In this document: in pieces, positions 34,510 through 42,998 of the stretch
How positions within the stretch are numbered: position 1 is the stretch's first letter
How the letters are laid out: every line of letters begins with the position of its first letter
Assembly: GCA_021791755.1 (NCBI GenBank)
Contig: JAJYWA010000004.1
Coordinates: 1 to 58,589, forward strand
Reading direction: 5' to 3'
Length of the DNA: 58,589 nt
Source of the DNA: Actinomycetes bacterium
GTDB lineage: Bacteria; Actinomycetota; Acidimicrobiia; Acidimicrobiales; JAJZXF01
The notes under the pieces: generated by a model
The model's database searches: none
What the model was told of the DNA's origin: nothing
The model's input: the letters and a program-made list of their open reading frames with translations, nothing else
Made by a program: the position numbers and the translations under genes

Positions 34510-35856
34510 TCAGGGTGCGCCCGACAGCGGGGTCGCTGCCAGGAAGTACGCGCCTATGGCGATTGCAGCGAAGATCACGAGCGAAACCCAGGGGCCGATA
34601 CGTTGGAAAAGTGGCTTTCCCGGGCTGAGCGGTGAAAGGTGCGAGGACATGAAGTCGACGTTCGGTCGCGGCGGATCCAAGCTCTTCAGCTGCCGGAGCG
34701 AGAGCAGGTTCTGGGCGACCATGCTGAGGTTCACGAACGCGGGTACGACCCCCCACCATCCGGTGACGAGCGTGCGATTGGTGAACTTCCTGAAGGTGGA
34801 GAGTCCGCAGGTACGACAGACTCTGACAGTTCTCGAGCGTTGCACTGGCCATGCTGCGACGAACGGCAAGGCAATGAGATAGAGACGGTAGGGGCCCATC
34901 TGGGGATCGAGCGCGAGCAGCAACGGAATGATGACAATGCCGACTGTGAAGATGTAAATCCGCCACCAGGCGAACGGATTGCTGATCATCGAAAAGGTGC
35001 CCTCGATCGTTGGCGTGGATCCACAGAATGCGCAGCTTGCCCTCAGGGCCTCCTTTCTCTCGAGGGTCCACTGCTCCTGCGTCTTGCCGTCGCGCTGTGG
35101 AGTATCCCAGTGCATCCGGTCATAGGTTGACGGCGCAAAGTCGGCGGGGTGTCTCGTCGGCTGCGGGTGGAACAGATCGGTTGACATACGCGGAGAGCCT
35201 GTTCCCAGGAACTGCGGCGCCGATGCCGCCGACGATGCCGCAGAGAGCCTGGCGTCCGCAGAAGCTCTTGATGCTGGTGTTTGCAGTTGACCGTTCGACG
35301 CAGTAGCAGATGGGGACTTAGTGGACGATTCCTTAACGGCTGAAGCCTTGGCGGATGAGGATTGAACGGATGAGGGCTTAGCCCCTGTGCCTCTTTCCCG
35401 GGATAGGTTAGGTCGCTGGCGTCGTGATGGCGGTGAGGCCGAGTGGCCATCCGGCAGGACTACGGAGTCGTAGGTGCGCCGGCGCATTGGATCACTGAGC
35501 ACCCTCAGCGCTTCCGAGAGCTGCTCCATCGTGGCGTGGGTGTCGGTGGCTGGTGATGCAGTATTGCTACCTCGTGCACCGTGCTCGCCAGCGGTTCTTG
35601 TTTTGCCTCTGCCTGCGTGAACATCGGCGCCCGGTTGAGCGGGGGTCTTGCCGTTGCCTGATGGCGCAGCGAAGCCATGGCGGACCTCTTGGGCACGCTC
35701 GCGTGGTGGCGGCTGGTTGGAGTCCATCGTAGAGCGGTCCGATTTGTCTCCTGACGCGCTCTGGTGCAACACTTCAGCCCTTTCCCGGAAGGCTTGGCGG
35801 ATCTCAGCCGCGGTCGCTGACACGGGTATGCCGAGGATCTCGTAGTAGTTGGCCAC
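34510..35856 (-). CDS. Membrane protein with split, HPD-less J-domain
   Basis: 448 residues from a GTG with GAGG five bases upstream. N-terminal MANYYEILGIPVSATAAEIR and QAFRERAEVLHQS match J-domain helices I and II, but His-Gln-Ser (31-33) replaces the HPD tripeptide that triggers Hsp70. Helix III/IV (LSEALRVLSDPMRRRTYD, about 113-130) comes only after a 75-residue polar insertion. A long Ser/Ala-rich disordered region (135-240) is followed by two CxxC pairs (Cys275/278 and Cys347/350) and four predicted membrane helices (about 297-316, 322-338, 365-385, 425-445). The Cys pairs may bind zinc. Hsp70 stimulation is unlikely; the role is unknown. Confidence 0.7.
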   Translation of the reverse strand: MANYYEILGIPVSATAAEIRQAFRERAEVLHQSASGDKSDRSTMDSNQPPPRERAQEVRHGFAAPSGNGKTPAQPGADVHAGRGKTRTAGEHGARGSNTASPATDTHATMEQLSEALRVLSDPMRRRTYDSVVLPDGHSASPPSRRQRPNLSRERGTGAKPSSVQSSSAKASAVKESSTKSPSATASNGQLQTPASRASADARLSAASSAASAPQFLGTGSPRMSTDLFHPQPTRHPADFAPSTYDRMHWDTPQRDGKTQEQWTLERKEALRASCAFCGSTPTIEGTFSMISNPFAWWRIYIFTVGIVIIPLLLALDPQMGPYRLYLIALPFVAAWPVQRSRTVRVCRTCGLSTFRKFTNRTLVTGWWGVVPAFVNLSMVAQNLLSLRQLKSLDPPRPNVDFMSSHLSPLSPGKPLFQRIGPWVSLVIFAAIAIGAYFLAATPLSGAP

Positions 35857-35861
35857 TATGT

Positions 35862-36075
35862 CCTCAATAACTCGCCTCGTCTAGCCCTATCCTCAATGAT
35901 ATCCCCTCGTCCTCACAGCCCCTAACCATGTCCCCTCGTGTTCAACGATGTTGCCTGGCAATCCCGGTTGCCTGGCGATCCCGGTTGCCTCGCGGTCTTG
36001 CTTCTCCCGGTCTTGCTTCTCCCGGTCTTGCTTCTCTCTGACGATGTCTCAGGATCCTCAAGCATGTCGCCTCGT
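35862..36075 (-). repeat. Four dispersed 20-bp motifs plus two tandem arrays
   Basis: Copies related to CCTCAANNATNTCNCCTCGT lie at 35862-35880 (one base short), 35891-35910, 35921-35939 (one base short) and 36056-36075. Read on the minus strand, the TTGAGG end of the first copy is the ribosome site of the J-domain gene. Between copies three and four sit a 17-bp tandem unit (GTTGCCTGGCAATCCCG, from 35950, two copies and a part) and a 15-bp unit (GTCTTGCTTCTCCCG, 35995-36039, three copies). Confidence 0.75.
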
Positions 36076-36541
36076 GCCGAAGTGCTCTAGGTTCTGAACC
36101 CTATTCTTGCACAGTCACTTGGACAACTGGCAGACCAAAAAAGCTTAGCTCAATCATCCGCCGCCAGTGGTATTGACGGAGGTCCCGGTTCGTGGACGGG
36201 GGTGTGGTCCGGCAGGCTTCGTACGCGCCAGTCCGGGAGAAACGGTCGATCAGCTGGTAACCGAAGTGGAGAGAGGGCGACGAGCGCGAATCCGACAGGG
36301 GGCCGCGCGGATAAAGAGGCATAAGGAGGAAGGCGAGTCGACTCGCGGCTGTTCACGACACGCCCGCGTTCGGTGAAACCAGCAGAAATGCCTGAGCGAT
36401 GGTCCTGGGTACAGCGAGGATATCTCGTACGTCGTGGAGGTTTCCGAGGGCTCTGCCCGGCTCTGCCCGGCGGCTTCAGCGCGGCGCCCGTACGTGCAAT
36501 GGCGCTACATATACGTCGCAAGAGCCTGAGAGAGCGCGTGA
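36076..36541. other. Intergenic region, no assignable gene
   Basis: 466 bases between the repeat cluster and the stop of the ATPase gene. Frames on both strands are open for long stretches but are Arg/Pro-rich and match no family. CTCTGCCCGG is directly doubled near 36460. A promoter for the J-domain gene must lie here or within the repeat cluster. Confidence 0.35.
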
Positions 36542-37939
36542 TCATGCGAGCATCTCGGCTGGGCCATATCCGAGGACCTTGGTGGCGGTCGTGTCGGGCT
36601 GCACCCCGCCGCGGCCCCACAGTACGTACCACGGATCGGGTGTCGGGTGCGGGACGTATCGAAGAGAGGGACCGAGCTTGTCCAGGTCGGAGCGGCCAAG
36701 GGGCTGGCGCTGCCAGCGCGCTTCGCCTATCAACACTGTCCGGCCGTCTTGCATGCCAAGGACGTCGACCTGGCACTGCTCGCCTGTGGTGGTCCACCAT
36801 TCGTCGACGACCGTGCCTGCGGGGAGCATGCCGGAACCGAGGATCCTAACCGCATGTTCGCGTGCGGCTTGCTCGAAAACGAACCCCAGTTGCGACTGCC
36901 ATTCGCCGGACTTGTTGTGCAGGACGCCTCTGCCCTGGCCGGCCTCGATGCGTTGCACATGGTTGGAGAGGACGCGTATCCAGAACCTGATGTATGGGTC
37001 GACGACGCGGAAGAGAGGGCGCGTTCTAATAGGAGCGCCAAGGGGAGTTGCTGGCACGAGTAGGCGTGCACGAACGAGGGCTTCCAGCGGACGATCAATG
37101 CGCTGGCCAACCTCGCTCGAGATGTCGTTTCGCTTGGATCGTCCCTGGCCTACTGCAAGAAGCACCCGGCGGTGCGACTCAGGGATGCTGGCAAGCATGA
37201 ATTGGGCATCCTCCAGCAATAGTCCTCGAGCCGTTCCGGCAAGCCGCAGGAGATTGTCGTCGGTCGGCGCCGTGAAATCCCAGGCATCGAGATGTCCGGG
37301 GTACCCGCCACAGGCGGCGTACGCCTCAATGAGGCGTACAGGATCTGGTCGTGCGGTGAAGCGAAAGGCCTCCCAGGGCGTGAACGGGTTGATCCTGAGA
37401 TGAACGGTCGGCCGATTGAAGAGCGGACCACGGTATCCGAGCGAGTCCTCTATGAGACCGACAGCGGACCCGGCAAGCACAATCGTGAGCGCTGGGCCAG
37501 ATGCCCTTGCGGCCAGCTGGTCCCACGCTGCCTGCACGATGGACGCAAATCCCTGGGTGGAGTCCATGAGGTAGGTGACTTCATCGATCACGATAGTCAG
37601 CGGTAGCGATCGAGCGAGGAGCTCGCAGGTGGTGAGTGCCTGCTCCCACGTGGAAAATGCCGGTACTGGCAGGCTGTCTGAGACGGCGTCTCTCAGGGCT
37701 TGCGCGAACCGGCGCAGCTGGTCGCGCTCCGAGGCTTCGGTGGCCTCGAAGTAGACCGTTGTGAAGTCCTTGGCGTTGGCTCTTTCGAGAAAGTGTTGAA
37801 GAAGAAACGACTTGCCGACGCCTCGTAGACCGCTGACGACGGCGAGTTGGGGTTGGCCGGAACGCGCTTGCCCTACTGCGGCGAGAAGCGCCTGCAGCTC
37901 ATCCTGGCGTTCTCGCAGCGGGCGTAGGTTGCCAGCCAT
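36542..37939 (-). CDS. Archaeal-type ATPase with DUF234 nuclease-like C-terminus
   Basis: 465 residues. Walker A SGLRGVGKSFLL (about 36-47), Walker B LTIVIDEVTYL (about 114-124) and the sensor segment TIVLAGSAVG are followed by an Asn-Pro-Phe-rich motif (RINPFTPWEAF) and a winged-helix region. The C-terminal DUF234-like domain reads CQVDVLGMQDGRTVLIGEARW, whose D...ExR pattern resembles a PD-(D/E)XK nuclease core with Arg in the Lys position. These STAND-like ATPases are abundant in archaea and scattered in bacteria, with unknown function, perhaps in stress or defence. It is a stand-alone minus-strand gene with its own predicted promoter. Confidence 0.82.
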   Translation of the reverse strand: MAGNLRPLRERQDELQALLAAVGQARSGQPQLAVVSGLRGVGKSFLLQHFLERANAKDFTTVYFEATEASERDQLRRFAQALRDAVSDSLPVPAFSTWEQALTTCELLARSLPLTIVIDEVTYLMDSTQGFASIVQAAWDQLAARASGPALTIVLAGSAVGLIEDSLGYRGPLFNRPTVHLRINPFTPWEAFRFTARPDPVRLIEAYAACGGYPGHLDAWDFTAPTDDNLLRLAGTARGLLLEDAQFMLASIPESHRRVLLAVGQGRSKRNDISSEVGQRIDRPLEALVRARLLVPATPLGAPIRTRPLFRVVDPYIRFWIRVLSNHVQRIEAGQGRGVLHNKSGEWQSQLGFVFEQAAREHAVRILGSGMLPAGTVVDEWWTTTGEQCQVDVLGMQDGRTVLIGEARWQRQPLGRSDLDKLGPSLRYVPHPTPDPWYVLWGRGGVQPDTTATKVLGYGPAEMLA

Positions 37940-37945
37940 GTGAGT

Positions 37946-37974
37946 ACATTAGCGTGTGTACACGCGAAAAGTAA
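37946..37974 (-). promoter_or_regulatory. Predicted leaderless promoter of the DUF234 ATPase gene
   Basis: On the minus strand TTACTT (37974-37969) and TAATGT (37951-37946) are separated by exactly 17 bases. The -10 box ends 7 bases before the ATG, so the transcript would begin at or next to the start codon and no ribosome site is seen. The spacer holds the 8-bp palindrome GTGTACAC (37956-37963), well placed for a repressor. Confidence 0.45.
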
Positions 37975-38081
37975 CACGCGGTGTGTAGGTACTCGCGTTC
38001 CAGTCGTGTCAGGTCATTGCCGGGTCACTGCGACGAGTGGTGCTCTGCGCGAGGACATACTGCCGTCCAGCGCTGATGAGC

Positions 38082-41000
38082 TCAGGCGACGCCCTCGGAG
38101 CTGGGGGGCATGGGGATGGAGGTGGTCGGCTGTGAGATCGGGTTCTTGGTTGGTCGATCGCGGAAGGTCACCAAATTGGTGTCGACCGGTCTGGACAGTA
38201 GATATCCCTGGTAGAGATCGCAGTTGAGCCCCTGCAGCGTCTCCCGCTGGCGCTGGTTCTCCACGCCCTCGGCGAGGACCGTGAGATCGAAGGCATGGCC
38301 CAGCCTTACCACCGCGTCGACGATCGCCTTGTCAGCGCGGTCCTTCTCTACGTCGGTGATGAAGGTCCTGTCGATCTTCAGCACGTCGATCGGAAGGTTC
38401 TTCAGGTACCCGAGGGAGGAGTAGCCCGTGCCGAAGTCGTCGATCGCAAGCCTTATCCCAAGCTGGCGAAGCTCGGCCAGTAAAGTCACAGCCGAAGCCA
38501 TGTCATCGATGAGAGCGGTCTCGGTGACTTCGAGCATGAGCGCTTCGGCAGGGAGGCCGGATCTTTCGAGCGCAGCAGCGACTGTGGCGACGATCTCAGG
38601 CTCGGCGAGCTGGCGCGCCGACAGGTTGACCGATATGTGCGCCCGCTTCGCTGCAGGGAGCGATCGCCGCCACTCGGCCATCGTCAGACACGCCTGCTGG
38701 AGCACCCAGTTGCCCATTGCCACGATGAGGCCGGTCTCCTCTGCGAGAGGTATGAAGTCGTAGGGCGCTATCAGGCCGCGCTTGGGATGGCGCCACCTGA
38801 TCAACGCCTCCATTCCGACGACCCTCGTGTTCTGCAGGGACGCTATTGGTTGGTAGAACACGGTGAGCTCGTTATGCTCCATTGCTCTGCACAGCTCGTC
38901 GTAGGTCTGAAGTCGCTTGATGACCTGTTCGCGTGCTCCGGCGTCGAAGAGATCGACGTGGCCATGACCTTTGATCCTGGCCTGGGAGACCGCGGTGTCT
39001 GCGTCTCGTAGGAGCTCCTCGGCTTGCACCTCGCCCGGATGACAGAACGCGACGCCTATGCTGGCGGTCAAGGAAAGAGCATCCTGTCCGAGGTCCATGA
39101 ACGGTTCGGCGATGACCGTCGAGAACGCGGTTGCGATCTTGATGGACGTGTCGGGGTCCTGAACACCGTGGCAGAGGACCGCGAAGTCATCATTGCCCAG
39201 CCTCGCGACCGCGTCGCCAGCTCTGGAAGCGTTGCGGAGCCGCTGCGCTACCGCAACGAGGACCGCGTCGCCGAAGTCTGGTCCGTGAAGATCGTTTAGC
39301 AGCTTGAAGCTGTCAAGGTTCACTACGAGCAGGGCGAGGCCGTCAGGTGTCGAGCGGGACCGGCCAACTGCGCGCGCCAAGAGGTCCAGGAAGCCGGATC
39401 TGTTGAGGAGGCCGGTCAGCTCATCATGGTTGGCGCGGTACGTGAGCTGTTGCTGGGCCTTCACGTTCTCCGTGACGTCGGAGAACGAGCACACTACCCG
39501 TCGCTGGACGTCGTCTGCTCCAGATGCGGCGTCATCAGAGATGAGGTGCGTGTTGACCGAAAGCCAGAGGCGGTTCCCCTGATCCGTCATGGTCCCGATG
39601 ATCACATCTTTCAGAGGCTTGCCGGTGCGAAGCGTCGAGCCTATGGGGTACTGCACTACATGCAGCGGGGAGCCATCCCTTGTCACTACCGGGTGCATGC
39701 CAGAGAGCACGCCATCGCCGGTCTGCGTGTCGAGCCTGGCGCCCAGGATGAGCCGCGCAGAGTCGTTCGCCTCCAAGACGTGGCCGTGGTCGTCCAGGCT
39801 CACGATGCCTTCTCCGAGCACGCTCGCAAGAGCATTGTAACGGTCCTCCGCCGATCGACGCGCTGCCTCCGCGTTCAAGAAGCTCGTCAGATCCGAGCAG
39901 ATGCCTACCCAGCCGATCATCTGCTCGAGCTCGCCCAGCAGCGGCGCCACCGACACGCGAACCTGGAGGATGTCTCCTGCCTTGGTGATGTGCCGATGGT
40001 CACCGGAGCTGAAGGGATCTTCGTCGATGGTTGCGCTGGTGTGGGAATGGTCACTCGCTCGGGGAACCATTCCGGGATCGGATCGACGTGAGGAGGGGTC
40101 CGAGCGCGTCTTTTCCGTGGGGAGCTTGGGGCGTGTAGAACGTGATCGCCGGCGGGGGTTGGCCCTGCATCGACCCGAGAGGACGTCTGTCACCTTCAGG
40201 CCTGCGACCTCCTCGGCCGTCCAGCCGTACGTGCGTTCCGCTGCCTGGTTCCAGCTCACTATGTTCCCGGCAACGTCTACGCTGACAACGGCGTCTGACA
40301 TGTTCGAGATGAGGTTGGCCTGGTAGCGGTTCATCTCTTCCGCGCGCTTGCGGTCCGAGATGTCGCGCAGGATCACCTCGACGGCAGGGGCGCCCTGCCA
40401 TGAGGTGAAGATCGGTATCGTCTCGATCTTTTGGAGATAGCCGTCGGGGAACGCGAAGAGCATCTCCTCCGCCTCGCCGACGTCGCCCGGCGACTTCAGA
40501 GCGGCGACCCGCTCGAGAAGGCGGGCCTGGGAGGTGGGGTGCACGTAAGATGAGATGCCTTTGCCGACGATCTCGTGAACACCATGTTCGCCGACGACCT
40601 GGCGCACGGCTTGGTTCGCGTACACCACTGCTGAGCCGTCGTGGATGACGACGCCGTCGGGCGTATGGTCGATGAAGGACCTGTGGTACTCCTCCCAGTT
40701 GGGATCGTTGGAGCCGTCGCGGCTGGTGGTGGAGGCGCGTTTGCTGGACCCGTCCGATCCGCTACGCCCTCGGGGTCTGCCAGATCCGCTGGACCCGTCC
40801 GATCCGCCCGATCCGCCGGGAGGTGCATCGGACGCTGTCAGCAAGGTGTCCGCGCTAGCGCTGGTAGAAGCCTCTACAGCACTTGTACCGCGTGCCGGCC
40901 CCTCTTTGCTCGCTCGCGCTACCGCTGCGCGACCTCCCGCTGCGCGACCTCCCGCTGCGCGAACTTTTCCCGACCGATCGCCGCCCGTGGTTGGGGCCGG

Positions 41001-41765
41001 TTCCGTGGCGGTCCAGCCGCGAGCATCATTGACGCCATCGCGAGCAGTGGGGGAGGCGTTGGTGAGCGCCGCGCCAGCTAGGCGGACGAGGCCGGTGCAG
41101 GTCACTCGGCGGTTGGGATCCGAGCTCGGCGTAGCTTCGACGATGAGCCTGTGATAGGCGCCGTCGGGGCCCTCGACGGTCCATAGGAGCTGGTAGAAGT
41201 TCCACGGTGCACCCTGCGGGACGACCAGGGTGATGGGTGCTACAAGCGCTGTCGGCAGGTCTGCGACCTTGGATCGTGAGCCAGAGTGGTCTGCGGCCTC
41301 GGCTCCGGAGCGTCGCTTGGTGGCAGTAGGGTGCGCTGAGCCGCCCCAGAGCCTGAAGCCCTGTTCTCCAGGTCTGTAGCCCATCAGGGCCTCGACCGGG
41401 TCATTCCACGAGACGCGGCCTCGCGCGTCGAGGGACCACGTGACGACCCGCTCCATCGTGACATCGACGCTGCCCGCGGCACCCGCTTCAGGGGTTTTCG
41501 AAAAGGCGCGAGAGGATTGGAATGGCTGCATCGCCTCGATAGAGGCCGTGTGCGCACCTACGACGTCAAATGCGCTGGTGAAGGAGGTGAGCACCGCACC
41601 TCGATGATCTGCGGAGGGCACGCCTGGTCGTCCCGAAGTGCGCAACGAGGAAGAGCGCAACGAGCGTGTAGTTGCGTCCGGCGCACGGGCCGCGCGCGAC
41701 CTTTTTTCCGTAGCCTTTCGACGAGGATAGTCGCTTGTCCTCCTCCCAGGCTCTGTGTCAGCCAT
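38082..41765 (-). CDS. Four-PAS GGDEF-EAL cyclic-di-GMP enzyme
   Basis: 1227 residues, no membrane segment. A polar N-terminus precedes PAS 1 (about 103-240), a linker with 5-residue repeats (40923-40967 in the DNA) and Gly/Ser runs, PAS 2 (about 355-470), PAS 3 (about 475-640, holding a 50-residue Arg/Ser insertion) and PAS 4 (about 650-770). The GGDEF domain (about 775-935) has the active loop changed to LGNDDFAVL. The EAL domain (about 950-1200) keeps MEALIRWRHP, SVNLSARQL, EVTETALI, IDDFGTGYSSLGYL, LKIDRTFI and LAEGVE. It therefore probably hydrolyses cyclic di-GMP, with the GGDEF part regulatory or weak. Signals sensed by the PAS domains are unknown. Divergent from queA. Confidence 0.88.
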   Translation of the reverse strand: MADTEPGRRTSDYPRRKATEKRSRAARAPDATTRSLRSSSLRTSGRPGVPSADHRGAVLTSFTSAFDVVGAHTASIEAMQPFQSSRAFSKTPEAGAAGSVDVTMERVVTWSLDARGRVSWNDPVEALMGYRPGEQGFRLWGGSAHPTATKRRSGAEAADHSGSRSKVADLPTALVAPITLVVPQGAPWNFYQLLWTVEGPDGAYHRLIVEATPSSDPNRRVTCTGLVRLAGAALTNASPTARDGVNDARGWTATEPAPTTGGDRSGKVRAAGGRAAGGRAAVARASKEGPARGTSAVEASTSASADTLLTASDAPPGGSGGSDGSSGSGRPRGRSGSDGSSKRASTTSRDGSNDPNWEEYHRSFIDHTPDGVVIHDGSAVVYANQAVRQVVGEHGVHEIVGKGISSYVHPTSQARLLERVAALKSPGDVGEAEEMLFAFPDGYLQKIETIPIFTSWQGAPAVEVILRDISDRKRAEEMNRYQANLISNMSDAVVSVDVAGNIVSWNQAAERTYGWTAEEVAGLKVTDVLSGRCRANPRRRSRSTRPKLPTEKTRSDPSSRRSDPGMVPRASDHSHTSATIDEDPFSSGDHRHITKAGDILQVRVSVAPLLGELEQMIGWVGICSDLTSFLNAEAARRSAEDRYNALASVLGEGIVSLDDHGHVLEANDSARLILGARLDTQTGDGVLSGMHPVVTRDGSPLHVVQYPIGSTLRTGKPLKDVIIGTMTDQGNRLWLSVNTHLISDDAASGADDVQRRVVCSFSDVTENVKAQQQLTYRANHDELTGLLNRSGFLDLLARAVGRSRSTPDGLALLVVNLDSFKLLNDLHGPDFGDAVLVAVAQRLRNASRAGDAVARLGNDDFAVLCHGVQDPDTSIKIATAFSTVIAEPFMDLGQDALSLTASIGVAFCHPGEVQAEELLRDADTAVSQARIKGHGHVDLFDAGAREQVIKRLQTYDELCRAMEHNELTVFYQPIASLQNTRVVGMEALIRWRHPKRGLIAPYDFIPLAEETGLIVAMGNWVLQQACLTMAEWRRSLPAAKRAHISVNLSARQLAEPEIVATVAAALERSGLPAEALMLEVTETALIDDMASAVTLLAELRQLGIRLAIDDFGTGYSSLGYLKNLPIDVLKIDRTFITDVEKDRADKAIVDAVVRLGHAFDLTVLAEGVENQRQRETLQGLNCDLYQGYLLSRPVDTNLVTFRDRPTKNPISQPTTSIPMPPSSEGVA

Positions 41766-41908
41766 TGCTTGCTGATCGGCACTGTTGTAGCGAACCTTGA
41801 GCGGTAATGAGCGCGGCCAAAGAGCGAGGTGTGCAAAGAGCGAGGCGTCAAGAGCGTGCCCCGGCTGTCCGGCTCCCGTGCCAATGTGCGCAATATATTG
41901 TTGAAAGG

Positions 41909-42970
41909 ATGTCGCGGCGCTACGAGACGGAGCAGTTCATGTATGACCTGCCCCTGGAGCGGATAGCTCAGGAGCCCGTCGAGCCCAGATCCAGCGCACG
42001 GCTTCTCGACGCGAGCGGCCGTGAGGTGGTCGACCGCAGTATTAGAGATCTGCCGTCGCTGGTCTGCGCGGGGGACCTCCTGGTTCTCAACACCACGAAG
42101 GTGGCGCCGTCTCGGTTGCTCCTACGCAAGCGAAGTGGCGGCTCAGCGGAGGTCTTGCTGTTGGAGCAGGCTACGGACCGCCAGGTCGACCAGGGATCCG
42201 GCTCCGCATCCGGCGAGGCTCTTTACCTGGCGCTGGTGAGGCCCGGGCGTCGCATCAGGGCAGGTACGGTGCTGCAGCTGCACGGCGAGGATGCGGTCGT
42301 GGTGGAGAGCGAGGCGCTTGGCGAAGAGAGGTCACGGCTTGTTCGCGTGCTCGACTCGCGTATCATTTCCCAGTTTGGGCAGGTAGCCTTGCCTCCGTAC
42401 ATACACGTGCCGCTCGCTGATCCGGATCGGTACCAGACCGTCTACGCAGTGTCGCCGGGCTCGGTGGCTGCTCCGACAGCAGGGCTGCATCTGACGACCG
42501 AGGTGCTCCAGGAGTGCGTTCGAAACGGCGCGAGGATCGCCACGTTGGACCTGTCGATAGGGATCGGGACCTTCAGGCCGGTGACGGCGTCGAAGCCCGA
42601 TGATCACGTAATGCACCCCGAGCGCTACCGCGTTCCTGATGACACAATGTCGATGTGCGTCCGTTCTCGAAGGGTGATCGCTGTGGGCACGACCACCCTC
42701 AGGGCTCTCGAGACAGTTGCGCTCACTGGCGAGCCGTCGGGAACGACCGAGCTGTTCGTGCACGGGGAGTTCGACTTCAAGTTGGTCGACTTGCTGCTCA
42801 CCAACTTTCATCAACCGAGAAGCTCGCTGCTGATGCTTGTCGAGTCGTTCTACGGCCCAGGCTGGCGCGACCTGTACGCACGGGCGCTGCGCGGCTCGTA
42901 CAGGTTCCTCTCGTTCGGTGACGCAATGCTGCTCGGACGCGGCGAGGGCAAGCGGCTTGGCGGCGGCTGA
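41909..42970 (+). CDS. queA: S-adenosylmethionine:tRNA ribosyltransferase-isomerase QueA
   Basis: Adds the epoxycyclopentane part of queuosine by transferring ribose from SAM to 7-aminomethyl-7-deazaguanine in tRNA. About 353 residues. YDLPLERIAQEPVEPRSSAR near the start, LLVLNTTKVAPSRL, the LPPYIHVP segment with DRYQTVYA, VAAPTAGLHLT, HPERYRVPD and ELFVHGEFDFKLVDLLLTN are the family blocks in order. The frame is open back to 41807; ATG 41909 gives the usual QueA N-terminus. TATATT at 41894-41899 could be a -10 box. Upstream is a direct repeat AAAGAGCGAGG (41819 and 41835). It is followed by tgt, its pathway partner, after 28 nt. Confidence 0.93.
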   Translation: MSRRYETEQFMYDLPLERIAQEPVEPRSSARLLDASGREVVDRSIRDLPSLVCAGDLLVLNTTKVAPSRLLLRKRSGGSAEVLLLEQATDRQVDQGSGSASGEALYLALVRPGRRIRAGTVLQLHGEDAVVVESEALGEERSRLVRVLDSRIISQFGQVALPPYIHVPLADPDRYQTVYAVSPGSVAAPTAGLHLTTEVLQECVRNGARIATLDLSIGIGTFRPVTASKPDDHVMHPERYRVPDDTMSMCVRSRRVIAVGTTTLRALETVALTGEPSGTTELFVHGEFDFKLVDLLLTNFHQPRSSLLMLVESFYGPGWRDLYARALRGSYRFLSFGDAMLLGRGEGKRLGGG

Positions 42971-42998
42971 AACGGCTGGCGTCCGGCCGGGGCGCCCG

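Noticed and set aside
36150-36800. Minus-strand frame of 216 codons overlapping the ATPase 3' end
   Set aside because: Most of the first third is antisense-phase overlap with the ATPase gene in another frame and the rest is Arg/Pro-rich with no family match.
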